43,932 nt of DNA, taken from Chloroflexus sp. GTDB lineage: Bacteria; Chloroflexota; Chloroflexia; Chloroflexales; Chloroflexaceae. Location of the stretch: contig JANWYE010000007.1 of NCBI GenBank assembly GCA_025057175.1, forward strand, positions 1-43,932. The letters are read 5' to 3'. The position numbers were made by a program, and so were the translations under genes. Within the stretch, counting starts at the first letter, position 1, and each line of letters starts with the position of its first letter. Of this stretch, positions 1 to 8,990 are shown one piece after another. The notes under the pieces were generated by a model. That model was not told the origin of the DNA. It ran no database searches and was given only the letters and a program-made list of their open reading frames with translations.

Positions 1-3
1 TTT

Positions 4-768
4 ATGCAGCGCAAAGTTACTCTGCATGACGGTGCGATATTGGCATACCACGATCTTGGCAGCGGCCCGCCGCTGTTGTTGATGCACGGCTTTACCGGTA
101 CGGCACGTACTCACATGGGGTTGCTCATAGATGAACTAAGCCGTGATCATCGCGTGATCGCGCCCGATTTGCGCGGCTATGGCGCTAGCCGCCCGCCTAA
201 CCGCACTTTTCCGCCCGATTTTTACCAGCGCGATGCGGCTGATATGGCTGAGTTGCTCGACATTATTCAGCCGGGGCCGGTAGTGGTGTTGGGTTTTAGC
301 GATGGCGCCGAGAGCGCATTGGTGCTGGCTGCCCGCCGGCCCGACTTGCTGCGTGGGGTGATTGCGTGGGGCGTGGCAGGGGTAATGAGCCAAGCCATGG
401 TTGACGCCGTGCAAGATTGGCTGCCGGTTTCGGCGTGGGACGAGCGGCGCGCGGCGTGGCGGCAAGAGATTATCGAGCTGCACGGGCGCGAGCAGCTCGA
501 ACCGATGATCGAGGGTTGGGTGCGGGCGGCGCAGGCGATTGTCGCTGCCGGCGGCGATATTTGCCTGCGCGAAGCGCCGCAGATTCGCTGTCCGGCGCTG
601 CTCATTAATGGCGATGGCGAGCAAAATAATCTGCCGGAAGATGTGCAGCGGCTCGCTGCCGCCATCCCCAATTGTCGCCTTGAGTTTGTTGCCAATAGCG
701 GCCACAGCATCCAAGACGACCAACCGGAGGCGTTGATCCGGTTGATCCGGCAATTTTTAGCGCGGTGA
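4..768 (+). CDS. alpha/beta hydrolase
   Basis: A 254-residue cytoplasmic alpha/beta-hydrolase-fold protein. The oxyanion-hole segment HGFTG is at residues 28-32, the nucleophile elbow GFSDG puts Ser99 at the active site, Asp204 (NGDGE) is the likely acid and His234 (SGHS) the base, so the triad is complete. No signal peptide or membrane segment is visible. The substrate cannot be told from sequence; hydrolases of this size include esterases, lactonases and C-C bond hydrolases. The ATG lies three bases from the window edge and no stop precedes it in frame, so a start further upstream cannot be excluded. The 3' end overlaps the convergent sugar dehydrogenase gene by 12 bases. Confidence 0.85.
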   Translation: MQRKVTLHDGAILAYHDLGSGPPLLLMHGFTGTARTHMGLLIDELSRDHRVIAPDLRGYGASRPPNRTFPPDFYQRDAADMAELLDIIQPGPVVVLGFSDGAESALVLAARRPDLLRGVIAWGVAGVMSQAMVDAVQDWLPVSAWDERRAAWRQEIIELHGREQLEPMIEGWVRAAQAIVAAGGDICLREAPQIRCPALLINGDGEQNNLPEDVQRLAAAIPNCRLEFVANSGHSIQDDQPEALIRLIRQFLAR

Positions 769-2061
769 CGCCACCAACCGGTATACCCCGCCCGCTCGAT
801 CAAGGAGGTAGATCTCACCGGCTTCATCAACGCCGAACGAGGTGGTTTGAATATTCAAGCGCGCCACCAGTGCATGCCGCCACGCGCCGGCGTCTGGCCA
901 CAACGCCCACAAGTTGCCGGTGCAAAAGTCGGCGTAGAAGTAGACGCCGGCCAGCGCCGGTTGGCGCGCCCCACGGTAGACTTCGCCACCTGTTATCGAA
1001 CAGCCGCCGGTGGCGCTGTCATGCCCATACACTGCCACTGGCAATACCAACCCACTCGGATCGCAATTGCTTGGCCGGTAACACTGCTCGCCTTCCATCA
1101 AGCGCCAGCCGTAATTGAGGCCGGCAGCGTTGGCGGGTACAGCATTGACCTCTTCCCACGCATTTTGGCCCACGTCAGCAATAAAGAGCATACTGCTCAC
1201 CGGATCAAAGGCGAAGCGCCACGGGTTACGCAAACCGTAGGCCCAAATCTCTGGCAAGGCGCCAGCGCGGTTGATGAAAGGGTTATCCGGCGGAATGGCA
1301 TACGGCTGGCCGCTATCAACATCAATCCGCAACAGTTTGCCTAACAGCGTATCGAGCCGCTGCCCGGCATCGAGCGGGTCGCCGGCGCTGCCGCCATCAC
1401 CAGTGCCGATGTAGAGGTAGCCGTCGGGGCCAAACAACAATAGGCCGCCATTGTGATTAGCTGCCGGCTGCTCGATCCGCAGCAACGGGCGGGCGCTAGC
1501 CGGGTCGGCCCGGTCAGGATCGGCGCTCACCCGATATTCGGCCACCACTGTGTCGCCATCGGTGCCGGTGTAGTTGACGAAGAAGCGCCCGTTGGCGCCA
1601 AACTGCGGATGGAACGCGATGCTGAGCAAGCCTTGCTCGTTGCCGCGCGAACCGACCAATTCCCGAATATCGAGAAACGGTGCGTTTAGCCGTTGACCAT
1701 CACGAATGATCCAAACCCGCCCCGCCTGTTCCACCACAAACAGGCGTCCACTGCCGTCGCCAGCATGAGCGAGGTGCGTGGGCCGGTCAAAGCCACTGGC
1801 AATGCGTTCGAGCACATACGTCAAGCTAGTGGGATCAACTGTTACTGCCGGCGTGGTTGGCGCGGGCAGTGGCGCTGCGGTCGCCGCCGGCGTGGTTGGC
1901 GCGGGCAGTGGCGCTGCGGTCGCCGCCGGCGCTGTTGGCGCGGGCGTAACGATGGGAGCCGTAGGCGGCAAGGGCGGTTGCGCAACCGGATTACCGGTTG
2001 CGGCTGCGCAAGCTGTTAAACTGACCAAACCAATCAAACCGATCCATATCCAACGTGGCAT
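757..2061 (-). CDS. PQQ-dependent sugar dehydrogenase (GSDH family) lipoprotein
   Basis: About 434 residues. The start at 2061 gives a short signal peptide ending in the lipobox LTAC (Cys18) and is preceded by an AGGA ribosome site; an upstream start at 2106 would bury the signal. After Cys18 comes a Pro/Ala/Thr linker (about 25-75) containing a duplicated 13-residue unit, then the six-bladed glucose/sorbosone dehydrogenase propeller. Family hallmarks are NHNGG (His203, the likely catalytic base), the glycine-rich segment around 211-225 and the LRNPWRFAFDP stretch. It would be a membrane-anchored extracytoplasmic aldose dehydrogenase passing electrons to PQQ. No PQQ synthesis genes are in the window, so cofactor use is inferred from the family. 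It overlaps the upstream hydrolase gene tail to tail. Confidence 0.85.
   Translation of the reverse strand: MPRWIWIGLIGLVSLTACAAATGNPVAQPPLPPTAPIVTPAPTAPAATAAPLPAPTTPAATAAPLPAPTTPAVTVDPTSLTYVLERIASGFDRPTHLAHAGDGSGRLFVVEQAGRVWIIRDGQRLNAPFLDIRELVGSRGNEQGLLSIAFHPQFGANGRFFVNYTGTDGDTVVAEYRVSADPDRADPASARPLLRIEQPAANHNGGLLLFGPDGYLYIGTGDGGSAGDPLDAGQRLDTLLGKLLRIDVDSGQPYAIPPDNPFINRAGALPEIWAYGLRNPWRFAFDPVSSMLFIADVGQNAWEEVNAVPANAAGLNYGWRLMEGEQCYRPSNCDPSGLVLPVAVYGHDSATGGCSITGGEVYRGARQPALAGVYFYADFCTGNLWALWPDAGAWRHALVARLNIQTTSFGVDEAGEIYLLDRAGGVYRLVASPR
1848..1935 (-). repeat. 39-bp tandem duplication in dehydrogenase linker
   Basis: Two nearly exact copies of a 39-base unit encode the Pro/Ala/Thr linker between the lipid anchor and the catalytic propeller. 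Being a multiple of three, copy-number change would lengthen or shorten the tether without breaking the frame. Boundaries are approximate. Confidence 0.7.
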
Positions 2062-2183
2062 GCAGTTCCTGTCTAGTGTGGCAATAGCGGCGCAGAACAG
2101 CCACAAAGCGCGCAGAAAACAAGCCGCTATCTTATTCTTACCACACCTTGGCGGTAGCGCGCCACCTAGACAGCGATCAGCAT

Positions 2184-4997
2184 TTACACCCCGCCATTTT
2201 TCGCCTGCAAAAAGCGCGTGATCAGCCCCGGCAGGTTAGCCAGCGGCCCGGTGCGCACCCGCGTGTGCGGCAACGAATCGAGGAATTGCTGGCCGTACTT
2301 CTTGGTCAGCAACCGGCGGTCGAGCACTACCACAATCCCGCGATCATCGCGCGATCGGATCAAGCGGCCAAAGCCTTGCTTGAAGCGCAGAATGCTCTGC
2401 GGCACGCTGTATTCGCTGAATGGATCGGCAAATTGTTCGCTGCGCGCCGCTACTATCGGGTCGGTCGGCACCGCAAAGGGCAGCTTGGTAATCACCAGCA
2501 CCGACAGCGCATCGCCTACCACATCCACCCCTTCCCAGAAACTGTTGGTGCCGAGCAAAACCGAGCGTGGAAATTCTTTGAGCCGGTCAACCAATGCCCG
2601 CCGCGAGCCGTCAATTCCCTGCGCCATCACGCCAATCCCGTGATCTTCGAGCGTCTCTTGAATCGCGGCGTAGGTCTGGCGCAGCGCATTTGATGCGGTA
2701 AACAACGCCAGCATGCGCCCGCCCGCCGCCAACGCCAGATCGATGATCGCCTGCTCGATCATCTGCTGATACCCGCGCTGATTCGGTTCGGGAATATCGT
2801 TGGGGATGTAGACCAACGCCTGCTGTTCGTAATCGAATGGCGAATCCAGCATCAATTCGTCACATTCGGCGAGACCAATCCGGCTCTTGACGAAGGCAAA
2901 ATCGCCGGCAATGCTCAAGGTTGCCGAGGCGAGGATACTGGTCTGTTTTTGGGCAAAGAGTTGGCTCTGCAAGATCTCGGCCACGCTCAGTGGCGCAGCA
3001 GTGAGGGTCAATGTATCGCGCTGGCGGTCATACGTCAGCCAACAGATGCTGTCGTCATCGCCGAAGATGACGTGGCCGCTGCGCACGCGGGCATCGGTGG
3101 CGAAACGACGCAGCACTTCGGCGCGCAAAAGCACATCATCGAGACCGCCAGACGCCTCATTCAGCTCGCGCACTTGCTCTTCAATCACAGCCAGCTCGTT
3201 GCCGATAGCGGCCAGCATATCGCTCAGGTTCTGCCATGCCTGCTCGATCGCTTGCCATTCAGGCCGCTGCCGCACCCCCTTGGTCAAGCGCAAGCGCGGG
3301 TCGTACTGGCTCGCTGACTCGGTATCGAGCTGGACAAAACGGGTCAGCAGGTTAAAGCACTCGTACACCGCCGTGCGCGCCCGGATCAAGGTCGGGCGCA
3401 TGCGCTCAATCGCGGCGGTAATCCGCTCGCCGGCAGCGCCGCCGCCACCCAACTCGGTCAAGATGGCTGGCAACTCGCTGAGCAAGCCGCTCACCACCTG
3501 CGCGCCGCCGGTTTGGAACAGATCATCGAGAAACTTGAGCAGCCCGGCCTGATCGAGATTAAAGCTAAGCTGGTCGGTCGCGACATCCTCAAGATTGTGC
3601 GCCTCGTCAATGATCAGATGATCGTAAGGCGGCAACACCTGCGACGCAGCGGCGAGATCGGCAATCAGCAAGGCGTGATTGACCACTACTACATGGGCCG
3701 ATTCGGCGGCGCGGCGGGCGCGGAAGAAGTAGCACTCACGGAAGTGGGGGCAACGAGCGCCGGTGCAGGTCTCCACCGAGACATTCACCTTGTTCCACGC
3801 CGCCTGCTCACGATCAACTAGTGGCAGCTCGGTGCGATCGCCGCTGGTCGTCACCGGCAACCACAGTTGGATCTTCAGCAAGGCGCGCACCTCTTCAACC
3901 GCGAGATTCTCGCTGCGGCGCAGCTCGTGATAACGCTTGAGGCAAAGATAGTTGCTGCGCCCTTTCAACAACGCGGCGCGAAAGGCGGGCAGGCCAGCAG
4001 TGGCAAAGATGCGCTGCAAATCGGGAATGTCTTTGTTGTAAAGCTGATCTTGCAGATTGATCGTATTCGTCGAGATGACCACCCGCTCGCCGCGTTGGGC
4101 CGCGTACAGCGTCGCCGGCGCCAGATAGGCCATACTCTTGCCGGTGCCGGTGCCAGCCTCGACCAGCAACGGCTCGCTCTGATTAAACGCCTTAGCCACT
4201 GCGCGGGCCATCTCAACCTGCGGCGGGCGCGGTTCGTAGCCGGGGAAAGCGCGACCAAAGGGGCCATCGGGGCTAAAAAACGCGCTGATCGCATCGAGAT
4301 CGAGCGGGCGGGCATCGCCGGTTGGACGCAGCGGCAGTGGCTCGGCAGACTGCGGCTCGGCCGGTTCAGTCGGGACGGCAATCGGTTCCAGAAAAGCGTT
4401 GCGCGCCTTCTGGCGCAGCGCCTCTTCAAACAGATCGCGCAGCGGCAAGCCAATCTTGCCCATTAGCCGCACCATCTCACCCAACGTCGCCAGATCGAGC
4501 TGCAACATGCGCTCGGTCAGCTCTGCGAAGAGCTGCGCCGTCACCTCTGCGTCATTGAGCGCGCGGTGAGCGTCAGGATGAGGAATACCAAGACGAGCGG
4601 CCAGCGCCGACAGCTTATAACTCGTCGCCTGCGGCAAGAGCAACGTTGCCAGATCGAAGGTATCGTACACCGGCTGGTTGAAATTCATTCCCTGTGCCCG
4701 CAGCATGGTCAAATCGAAGCTGATCGAATGGCCAACAATCGGGCGATTGCCGATAAAGCGGGCCAGCTCAGCGCCAATCTCGTTGAAGCGCGGGGCTTGG
4801 GCCAATGCCGCCGGATCGATCCCGGTCAGGCGGGTAATCTTCAGCGGCACCGATTGGCGCGGGCGCACCAGCCGCTCGAAGCGGTCGAGAATCTCGCGCC
4901 CGCGAAAGGTAACGGCAGCGACCTCGATGATCTCATCGAGGCCGCTCTGCAAGCCAGTGGTTTCCACATCGATCGCAACGTAAATGCGGTTATTCAT
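2184..4997 (-). CDS. dinG: DnaQ-like exonuclease / DinG-type helicase fusion
   Basis: About 937 residues joining a 3'-5' exonuclease to an XPD/DinG superfamily 2 helicase. Exonuclease: DVET (Asp10, Glu12), HSISFD (about 90-95), and H144-x4-D149. Helicase: Walker A GTGTGKS (about 282-288), DEAH box at 464-467, and a C-terminal motor half containing GTNSFWEGVD and a QGFGRLIRS motif VI. Cysteines at 352, 411, 416 and 422 show the C-x4-C-x5-C spacing of the 4Fe-4S cluster of E. coli DinG. It probably unwinds damaged or R-loop/D-loop DNA. ATG 4997 is chosen; an in-frame GTG at 5003 is possible. It lies downstream of the hydrolase at 5943 with a 76-base gap and may share its transcript. Confidence 0.9.
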   Translation of the reverse strand: MNNRIYVAIDVETTGLQSGLDEIIEVAAVTFRGREILDRFERLVRPRQSVPLKITRLTGIDPAALAQAPRFNEIGAELARFIGNRPIVGHSISFDLTMLRAQGMNFNQPVYDTFDLATLLLPQATSYKLSALAARLGIPHPDAHRALNDAEVTAQLFAELTERMLQLDLATLGEMVRLMGKIGLPLRDLFEEALRQKARNAFLEPIAVPTEPAEPQSAEPLPLRPTGDARPLDLDAISAFFSPDGPFGRAFPGYEPRPPQVEMARAVAKAFNQSEPLLVEAGTGTGKSMAYLAPATLYAAQRGERVVISTNTINLQDQLYNKDIPDLQRIFATAGLPAFRAALLKGRSNYLCLKRYHELRRSENLAVEEVRALLKIQLWLPVTTSGDRTELPLVDREQAAWNKVNVSVETCTGARCPHFRECYFFRARRAAESAHVVVVNHALLIADLAAASQVLPPYDHLIIDEAHNLEDVATDQLSFNLDQAGLLKFLDDLFQTGGAQVVSGLLSELPAILTELGGGGAAGERITAAIERMRPTLIRARTAVYECFNLLTRFVQLDTESASQYDPRLRLTKGVRQRPEWQAIEQAWQNLSDMLAAIGNELAVIEEQVRELNEASGGLDDVLLRAEVLRRFATDARVRSGHVIFGDDDSICWLTYDRQRDTLTLTAAPLSVAEILQSQLFAQKQTSILASATLSIAGDFAFVKSRIGLAECDELMLDSPFDYEQQALVYIPNDIPEPNQRGYQQMIEQAIIDLALAAGGRMLALFTASNALRQTYAAIQETLEDHGIGVMAQGIDGSRRALVDRLKEFPRSVLLGTNSFWEGVDVVGDALSVLVITKLPFAVPTDPIVAARSEQFADPFSEYSVPQSILRFKQGFGRLIRSRDDRGIVVVLDRRLLTKKYGQQFLDSLPHTRVRTGPLANLPGLITRFLQAKNGGV

Positions 4998-5079
4998 GGG
5001 CACATCGCTCGTGGGCCGGACGGATCGTTGCCGGTTGGTTTAGCGCAATTGTACCACGAACCGCGAGAACAATGCGGCG

Positions 5080-5943
5080 TTATGGCGCGGCCAAAAACGG
5101 CCCAACCTGCGCGACAAAAGCCTCCGGTTGCTCGTCTTGCACCAGTAAGCTGGCGCGATCGATGGTGACGATCTTGGTTGTTACCCGCGCGCGCACAAAA
5201 TTGCTGGCCAGTTGCAACGGGCTGGTCTTGGCCTCACTCCCCCACACCACCAGCGTGGGATGCGGCAGTGCGGCAAACGTTGCGGCAATGTCGCAATTGA
5301 GCAGGCCGCTGAGAAAGCAAATCGGCGCGTAGTAAGCGCCGGGGCGACGGCAGGTTTGGTAAAACCCTTCGAGCCGTTCGGGCGTGATGTTCGCAGGGTC
5401 GGCGTATGCTTGGCTAGCCAGAAAGAGGCGCACGCTAGCGCGGGTCGTGAGCAGCTCGTAGAGCAACCGTCCAAAGGGGCTGCGCAGCAGTTGGTAGACT
5501 GTGTAGGCAGCGATGCCGGGGCCGCGATCTAGCTGGCCGATTCCAGTTGGGCAGATGAGCGCCAACCGGCTGACTAACTGGGGCCGGCGGGCGGCGGCCA
5601 TCACCGCATAAGCCGCGCCGAGTGAGCTGGCGATCAGCGCTGTTGGCTCACCAATCCGCTCAAGCATCGCAGTGATAAGATCAATGTAGATCGCAGCCCG
5701 ATAGCGCCACGGCGGGCGGCTTGAGTTGCCATAGCCGAGCAGGTCAAACGCATGCACGGCAAACTGCTGGCTCAGCCGTTGAAACGGTTCTCGCATCTCG
5801 AACACGGATGCCGCCGCATTGATACTGTGGATTAGCAGCACGGGCCGGCCGGCGCCAGCGTGGTAGGCGGCAATCTGCTGATCGCGCCAGCCGAAGTAGG
5901 TGGGCGACACCGGTAACAGGGGTAACGCAGAGTCTTGCGCCAT
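5080..5943 (-). CDS. alpha/beta hydrolase-fold protein with degenerate triad
   Basis: About 287 residues. Start 5943 has an AGGA ribosome site; an ATG at 5994 has none. The fold is clear: LLIHS strand and oxyanion region (36-40), DLLGYGNSS (67-75), nucleophile elbow ASSLG with Ser107. However, the usual WGxxD acid reads WGSEA and the usual GHxPQxEQP base region reads ASLLVQDEQP, so neither the expected Asp nor His is present at its normal place. It may be a non-catalytic member, or use residues elsewhere. Transcribed divergently from the PH-domain gene, and upstream of dinG in the same direction. Confidence 0.75.
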   Translation of the reverse strand: MAQDSALPLLPVSPTYFGWRDQQIAAYHAGAGRPVLLIHSINAAASVFEMREPFQRLSQQFAVHAFDLLGYGNSSRPPWRYRAAIYIDLITAMLERIGEPTALIASSLGAAYAVMAAARRPQLVSRLALICPTGIGQLDRGPGIAAYTVYQLLRSPFGRLLYELLTTRASVRLFLASQAYADPANITPERLEGFYQTCRRPGAYYAPICFLSGLLNCDIAATFAALPHPTLVVWGSEAKTSPLQLASNFVRARVTTKIVTIDRASLLVQDEQPEAFVAQVGPFLAAP

Positions 5944-5998
5944 AGAGCATTTTCCTGTCTGTTGGCTGCCGGTGGGCACGAGCGGCGAGTTCACTGCT

Positions 5999-6027
5999 AT
6001 TATGCAGCGAAATCAAATGAAATGCAA
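5999..6027 (-). promoter_or_regulatory. sigma70-type promoter for the 5943 hydrolase
   Basis: Reading the minus strand, TTGCAT (6027-6022) and CATAAT (6004-5999) are separated by 17 bases, about 55 bases before the start codon. Confidence 0.5.
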
Positions 6028-6049
6028 TGATTTGTTTTATATGCAAAGA

Positions 6050-6078
6050 CTGCATAGCCGTGCGAGGCAAGGTATAAT
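6050..6078 (+). promoter_or_regulatory. sigma70-type promoter for the PH-domain gene
   Basis: CTGCAT (6050-6055), a 17-base spacer and a perfect TATAAT (6073-6078) lie about 56 bases before the start codon at 6135. It is divergent from the hydrolase promoter. Confidence 0.6.
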
Positions 6079-6134
6079 GGGTAGAGATTGCAATACAGGC
6101 GTTGCGATGCAATGCCGCTACAAGGATCCGTACT

Positions 6135-6716
6135 ATGTCCTCGTCCATCCGCTTCGCGCCGGCGCCACTCGACTCGTATGCCGCCAAAGTCACCTATGGC
6201 CTTGCCTATGTCGGCGGGTTGTTGGTATTGCCGCAGTTGTTCGCCTATCTCGCCAACCTGCGTTGGAATGGATTGCAGGTACCGCTGGGGCTGGCAGCGG
6301 CGCTGGCGTTGTTTCTACTGTTGAGTTACGCCTTTCAACCCAAAGCGTACCGGATTGACCCCGACACGCTGGTGATCGAGCGACGCTGGGCGCCGGCGGT
6401 GCGCATTCCCTTCGACCAGATCAGCGGGGTCTCGTTGGCAACGGCGCTAGCCGATATGCCGCGGTTCGGGTTGCGCTTCGCGTTCAACCCCGGCGTGTTC
6501 GGCTATCAGGGGCCGTTTCACCTCGATCCTTATGGAAAAGTGGCGCTTTTCGCCACTCACCGGCAACGGCTGGTAGCTATCTCGCGCTATGATGCCTCAG
6601 TTGTCATCATCAGCCCCGATCGACCGCGCGATTTTGTCGCTGCCCTCAACGACCAACGCCTCGCCTCTGCTACGCGACGCATGCAAGAATCGGCGGAGGT
6701 GAGCAATGCGCTTTAG
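6135..6716 (+). CDS. membrane protein with bacterial PH-like domain
   Basis: About 193 residues. ATG 6135 follows AAGGA eight bases upstream. Two adjacent hydrophobic segments (roughly residues 17-37 and 45-65) form a hairpin, followed by a cytoplasmic domain with the pattern of bacterial PH-like (YdbS/YdbT-type) domains: YRIDPDTLVIERRW, IPFDQISGV, and a final strand-helix VVIISPDRPRDFVAAL. The role of such proteins is not established; some are stress-related membrane scaffolds. Its stop overlaps the next gene by 11 bases, so the two are translationally coupled. Confidence 0.65.
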   Translation: MSSSIRFAPAPLDSYAAKVTYGLAYVGGLLVLPQLFAYLANLRWNGLQVPLGLAAALALFLLLSYAFQPKAYRIDPDTLVIERRWAPAVRIPFDQISGVSLATALADMPRFGLRFAFNPGVFGYQGPFHLDPYGKVALFATHRQRLVAISRYDASVVIISPDRPRDFVAALNDQRLASATRRMQESAEVSNAL

Positions 6717-7278
6717 CGCCCTTGGTCAACTCCACCTGCGTTGCCGCTACGAGCAGTTCATTCCCGGCGCGTTGCACCCTGATGGGCGACGCTATCTGCC
6801 GCAAGTGGTGATAACACCGCTAGCCGCCGGGCCTGACACTGCGCCAGACACGAAGTTGTGGCTGGTTGATCGCCACCACCGTGTCGATCCTGAATTGGCC
6901 GGCCAGATCGCCATTGCCCGCCTGCTCTGCGCGCTGAGCACCGTGCAACTACAAACCCCGCCTTTTCGCGCCGGTTTCGCGCCGCCCACTCATGGAAAAC
7001 CTACCACTCCCCTCAGCGAACCGATTGTCTATGGCCGGGTTGCCGCCGTATTAGCGTGGGAAGTGCAGCGCGAGCATCTTCCGTTCGAGACGCTCTACAC
7101 CGAGCTGGTGATTGCATTGGATGACGAAGCAACGATCGGGCTGCGCACCACGCTCAGCGCGCCGCGGATTGCCGATCTGATCGGTTGCGATCACCTTACT
7201 ATCGGCGATTGGATCGAGGTGCGCCGGTCGCGGATCGATATTTTGGCTTTGGAAGCCGATACCGTTGTCACGGCATAA
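6706..7278 (+). CDS. hypothetical protein coupled to PH-domain gene
   Basis: 190 residues, with a strong GGAGGTGAG ribosome site ending just before the ATG at 6706. No signal peptide, membrane segment or known motif is visible. The C-terminal half has an alternating hydrophobic/charged beta-strand pattern ending in TIGDWIEVRRSRIDILALE, which reads like a small beta domain. I do not recognise the family. The 11-base overlap with the PH-domain membrane protein suggests they work together, perhaps as a membrane protein and its soluble partner. It converges on the GT4 gene with a 12-base gap. Confidence 0.7.
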   Translation: MRFSALGQLHLRCRYEQFIPGALHPDGRRYLPQVVITPLAAGPDTAPDTKLWLVDRHHRVDPELAGQIAIARLLCALSTVQLQTPPFRAGFAPPTHGKPTTPLSEPIVYGRVAAVLAWEVQREHLPFETLYTELVIALDDEATIGLRTTLSAPRIADLIGCDHLTIGDWIEVRRSRIDILALEADTVVTA

Positions 7279-7290
7279 GATCGCGGGCCG

Positions 7291-8424
7291 CTACAGTGAT
7301 TTCGCCAACCCGCGCCGGCGTCGCATCGCATGGCCGTAATAGCCCATCAGCTCTTCCATCACGCTCGGCCACGAGCGGCGCTCGGCGGCGGCGCGACCGG
7401 CCAACCCTTGCGCAATCCGGCGGCTATCATCGGCGAGGAGGTCACGCAGGCGAGCGCGCAGGTCAGTGGCGACGCCGGGGGTGAAGAGGTAGCCATTCTG
7501 GCCGTGATGCACTAAATCGATGGCGCCGCCGGCCCGCGCTGCAACCACTGGCAACGCCGAGGCCATCGCCTCTTGGATGACCTGCCCGAAGGTGTCGGTA
7601 TCTGAGGGGAAGACAAACGCATCGGCGCTGGCATACGCCGCCGCCAGCGCTTCGCCCTTGAGGTAACCGGTGAAATGCACTGGCAGACCGACGCAGCGCC
7701 GCTGCAATTCGGGGCGGAAGGGGCCATCGCCAACGATCACGAGCCGGGTATTGGGCAAGCCACGAATTGCTTCGGGTAGCAGTTCGACCCGCTTCTCGGC
7801 GGCGACGCGGCCCACATACAGCACAATCCGCTCGCCGGGCTGCGCGCCGACCGCTGCGCGCCACGCTTCGCTACGGTGGCGCGGATGGAAGCGTTCGACA
7901 TCAACCCCCCGGCCCCAGATCCGCAGCCGGCGAAATCCGGCTGCCCGGAGCACGCGCAGAGTAAAGCTCGACGGGCAGAGGTTGATCCGGCAACGGTTGT
8001 GGATCCAGCGCAGCCATGCATTGACGCCGTGCTGCAAGAAGCCGAAGCCATAGTGCCGGCTATACGCGCCGAAGTCGGTGTGGTACGAGGCAATCAGCGG
8101 CAAGCCGAGCCGGCGAACAATGCCGGGCACGATTGCGCCCAACACGACCGGCCCAACCAGATGCACCACATCGGGTTGAAAGCTGCGCAGGCGCGCCGTC
8201 AAACCGGGTTGCGGCGGGGTTAACTTGACTTCGGGGTACATCGGCAGCGGCATCCCGCTGAGCGGCACAATCTCAGCGCCGGCGTAGCTCTCCGGCGCTC
8301 CCTGCGGCGCAAACAACACCGCCTCATGGCCGGCGCGCTGCAAATGTTCTAACAGACGGCAGAGGGTAGTGGTTACACCATTCACGTCGGGCAGAAACGT
8401 TTCCGCAATCAGCGCCACACGCAT
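7291..8424 (-). CDS. GT4-family glycosyltransferase
   Basis: 377 residues with a GT-B fold. The N-terminal acceptor domain has AETFLPDVNGV (7-17) and HTDF (115-118). The donor domain has YVGRVAAEKRVE (203-214), VGDGPFR (231-237) and the acid pair in DTDTFGQVIQEAM (about 275-287). It resembles GDP- or UDP-hexose-dependent mannosyl/glucosyltransferases that make glycolipids or the sugar part of membrane lipids (MgtA/PimB-like). Donor and acceptor are unknown. GGAG lies eight bases before the ATG. Transcribed divergently from the 8685 operon. Confidence 0.85.
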   Translation of the reverse strand: MRVALIAETFLPDVNGVTTTLCRLLEHLQRAGHEAVLFAPQGAPESYAGAEIVPLSGMPLPMYPEVKLTPPQPGLTARLRSFQPDVVHLVGPVVLGAIVPGIVRRLGLPLIASYHTDFGAYSRHYGFGFLQHGVNAWLRWIHNRCRINLCPSSFTLRVLRAAGFRRLRIWGRGVDVERFHPRHRSEAWRAAVGAQPGERIVLYVGRVAAEKRVELLPEAIRGLPNTRLVIVGDGPFRPELQRRCVGLPVHFTGYLKGEALAAAYASADAFVFPSDTDTFGQVIQEAMASALPVVAARAGGAIDLVHHGQNGYLFTPGVATDLRARLRDLLADDSRRIAQGLAGRAAAERRSWPSVMEELMGYYGHAMRRRRGLAKSL

Positions 8425-8583
8425 GGCATCGGCTCCAGACGAAGAGCGGATATCTTGATACTATTGACACAATACAATGCTGGTGTTAAGCCGGTGTGCG
8501 CCAACGGTTAAGCGCGAGCTAACCCGCGACTAAATTTCAGGCAGTGATTAACCTCCCTGCCATCACCGGTTACGATAACCCGG

Positions 8584-8589
8584 TATAAT
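8584..8589 (+). promoter_or_regulatory. -10 box of the 8685 operon
   Basis: A perfect TATAAT about 96 bases upstream of the 8685 start. No good -35 is seen. An imperfect inverted repeat (ACCGGTTA / TAACCCGGT, about 8564-8583) abuts it and could be an operator, suggesting an activator- or repressor-controlled promoter. Confidence 0.4.
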
Positions 8590-8684
8590 AGGAAAGGACG
8601 TGCATCTCGCGCCGGTGGCACGAGCGCCATCTCCATCGCTCTTGACGTGGGACATCGCATGCTTGTAACGGAGGACTGACCACT

Positions 8685-8990
8685 ATGGCCGACGCGATGG
8701 CGGCCAGCCGCGATGCTTGCTACCAGCGGCTGGCGATGATCTTTCCCGCCGGGGCGCTGGTCTGGATTGAATCCGAAGAATACGATAGCGCTGGCATGTT
8801 CTGGCGTGTAACCTTGCTTTACCGGAATCCATCTGGCCAGTGGGAACGCCTGCGGTATCGCTACGATATACCAACTGAAGTCGTCTTTTTTATGGGTTCG
8901 ACACCAATCAGCGACGAAGAAGCGGCTCACATCCGGCGCACAGCGCCACGGCTGCCCACTAGTCGCACCCTGCTAGCGAGGAGCGTATGA
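8685..8990 (+). CDS. small hypothetical protein
   Basis: 101 residues behind a GGAGG ribosome site. Rich in aromatic residues (WIESEEY, FWRVTLLYRNPSGQW, RYRYDIP), looking like a small beta-rich soluble domain with a helical N-terminus. No known motif or cysteine pair suggests a redox role. Its stop overlaps the ccdA start in the ATGA arrangement, so it heads a coupled operon with ccdA and the Nudix gene. Function unknown. Confidence 0.7.
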   Translation: MADAMAASRDACYQRLAMIFPAGALVWIESEEYDSAGMFWRVTLLYRNPSGQWERLRYRYDIPTEVVFFMGSTPISDEEAAHIRRTAPRLPTSRTLLARSV

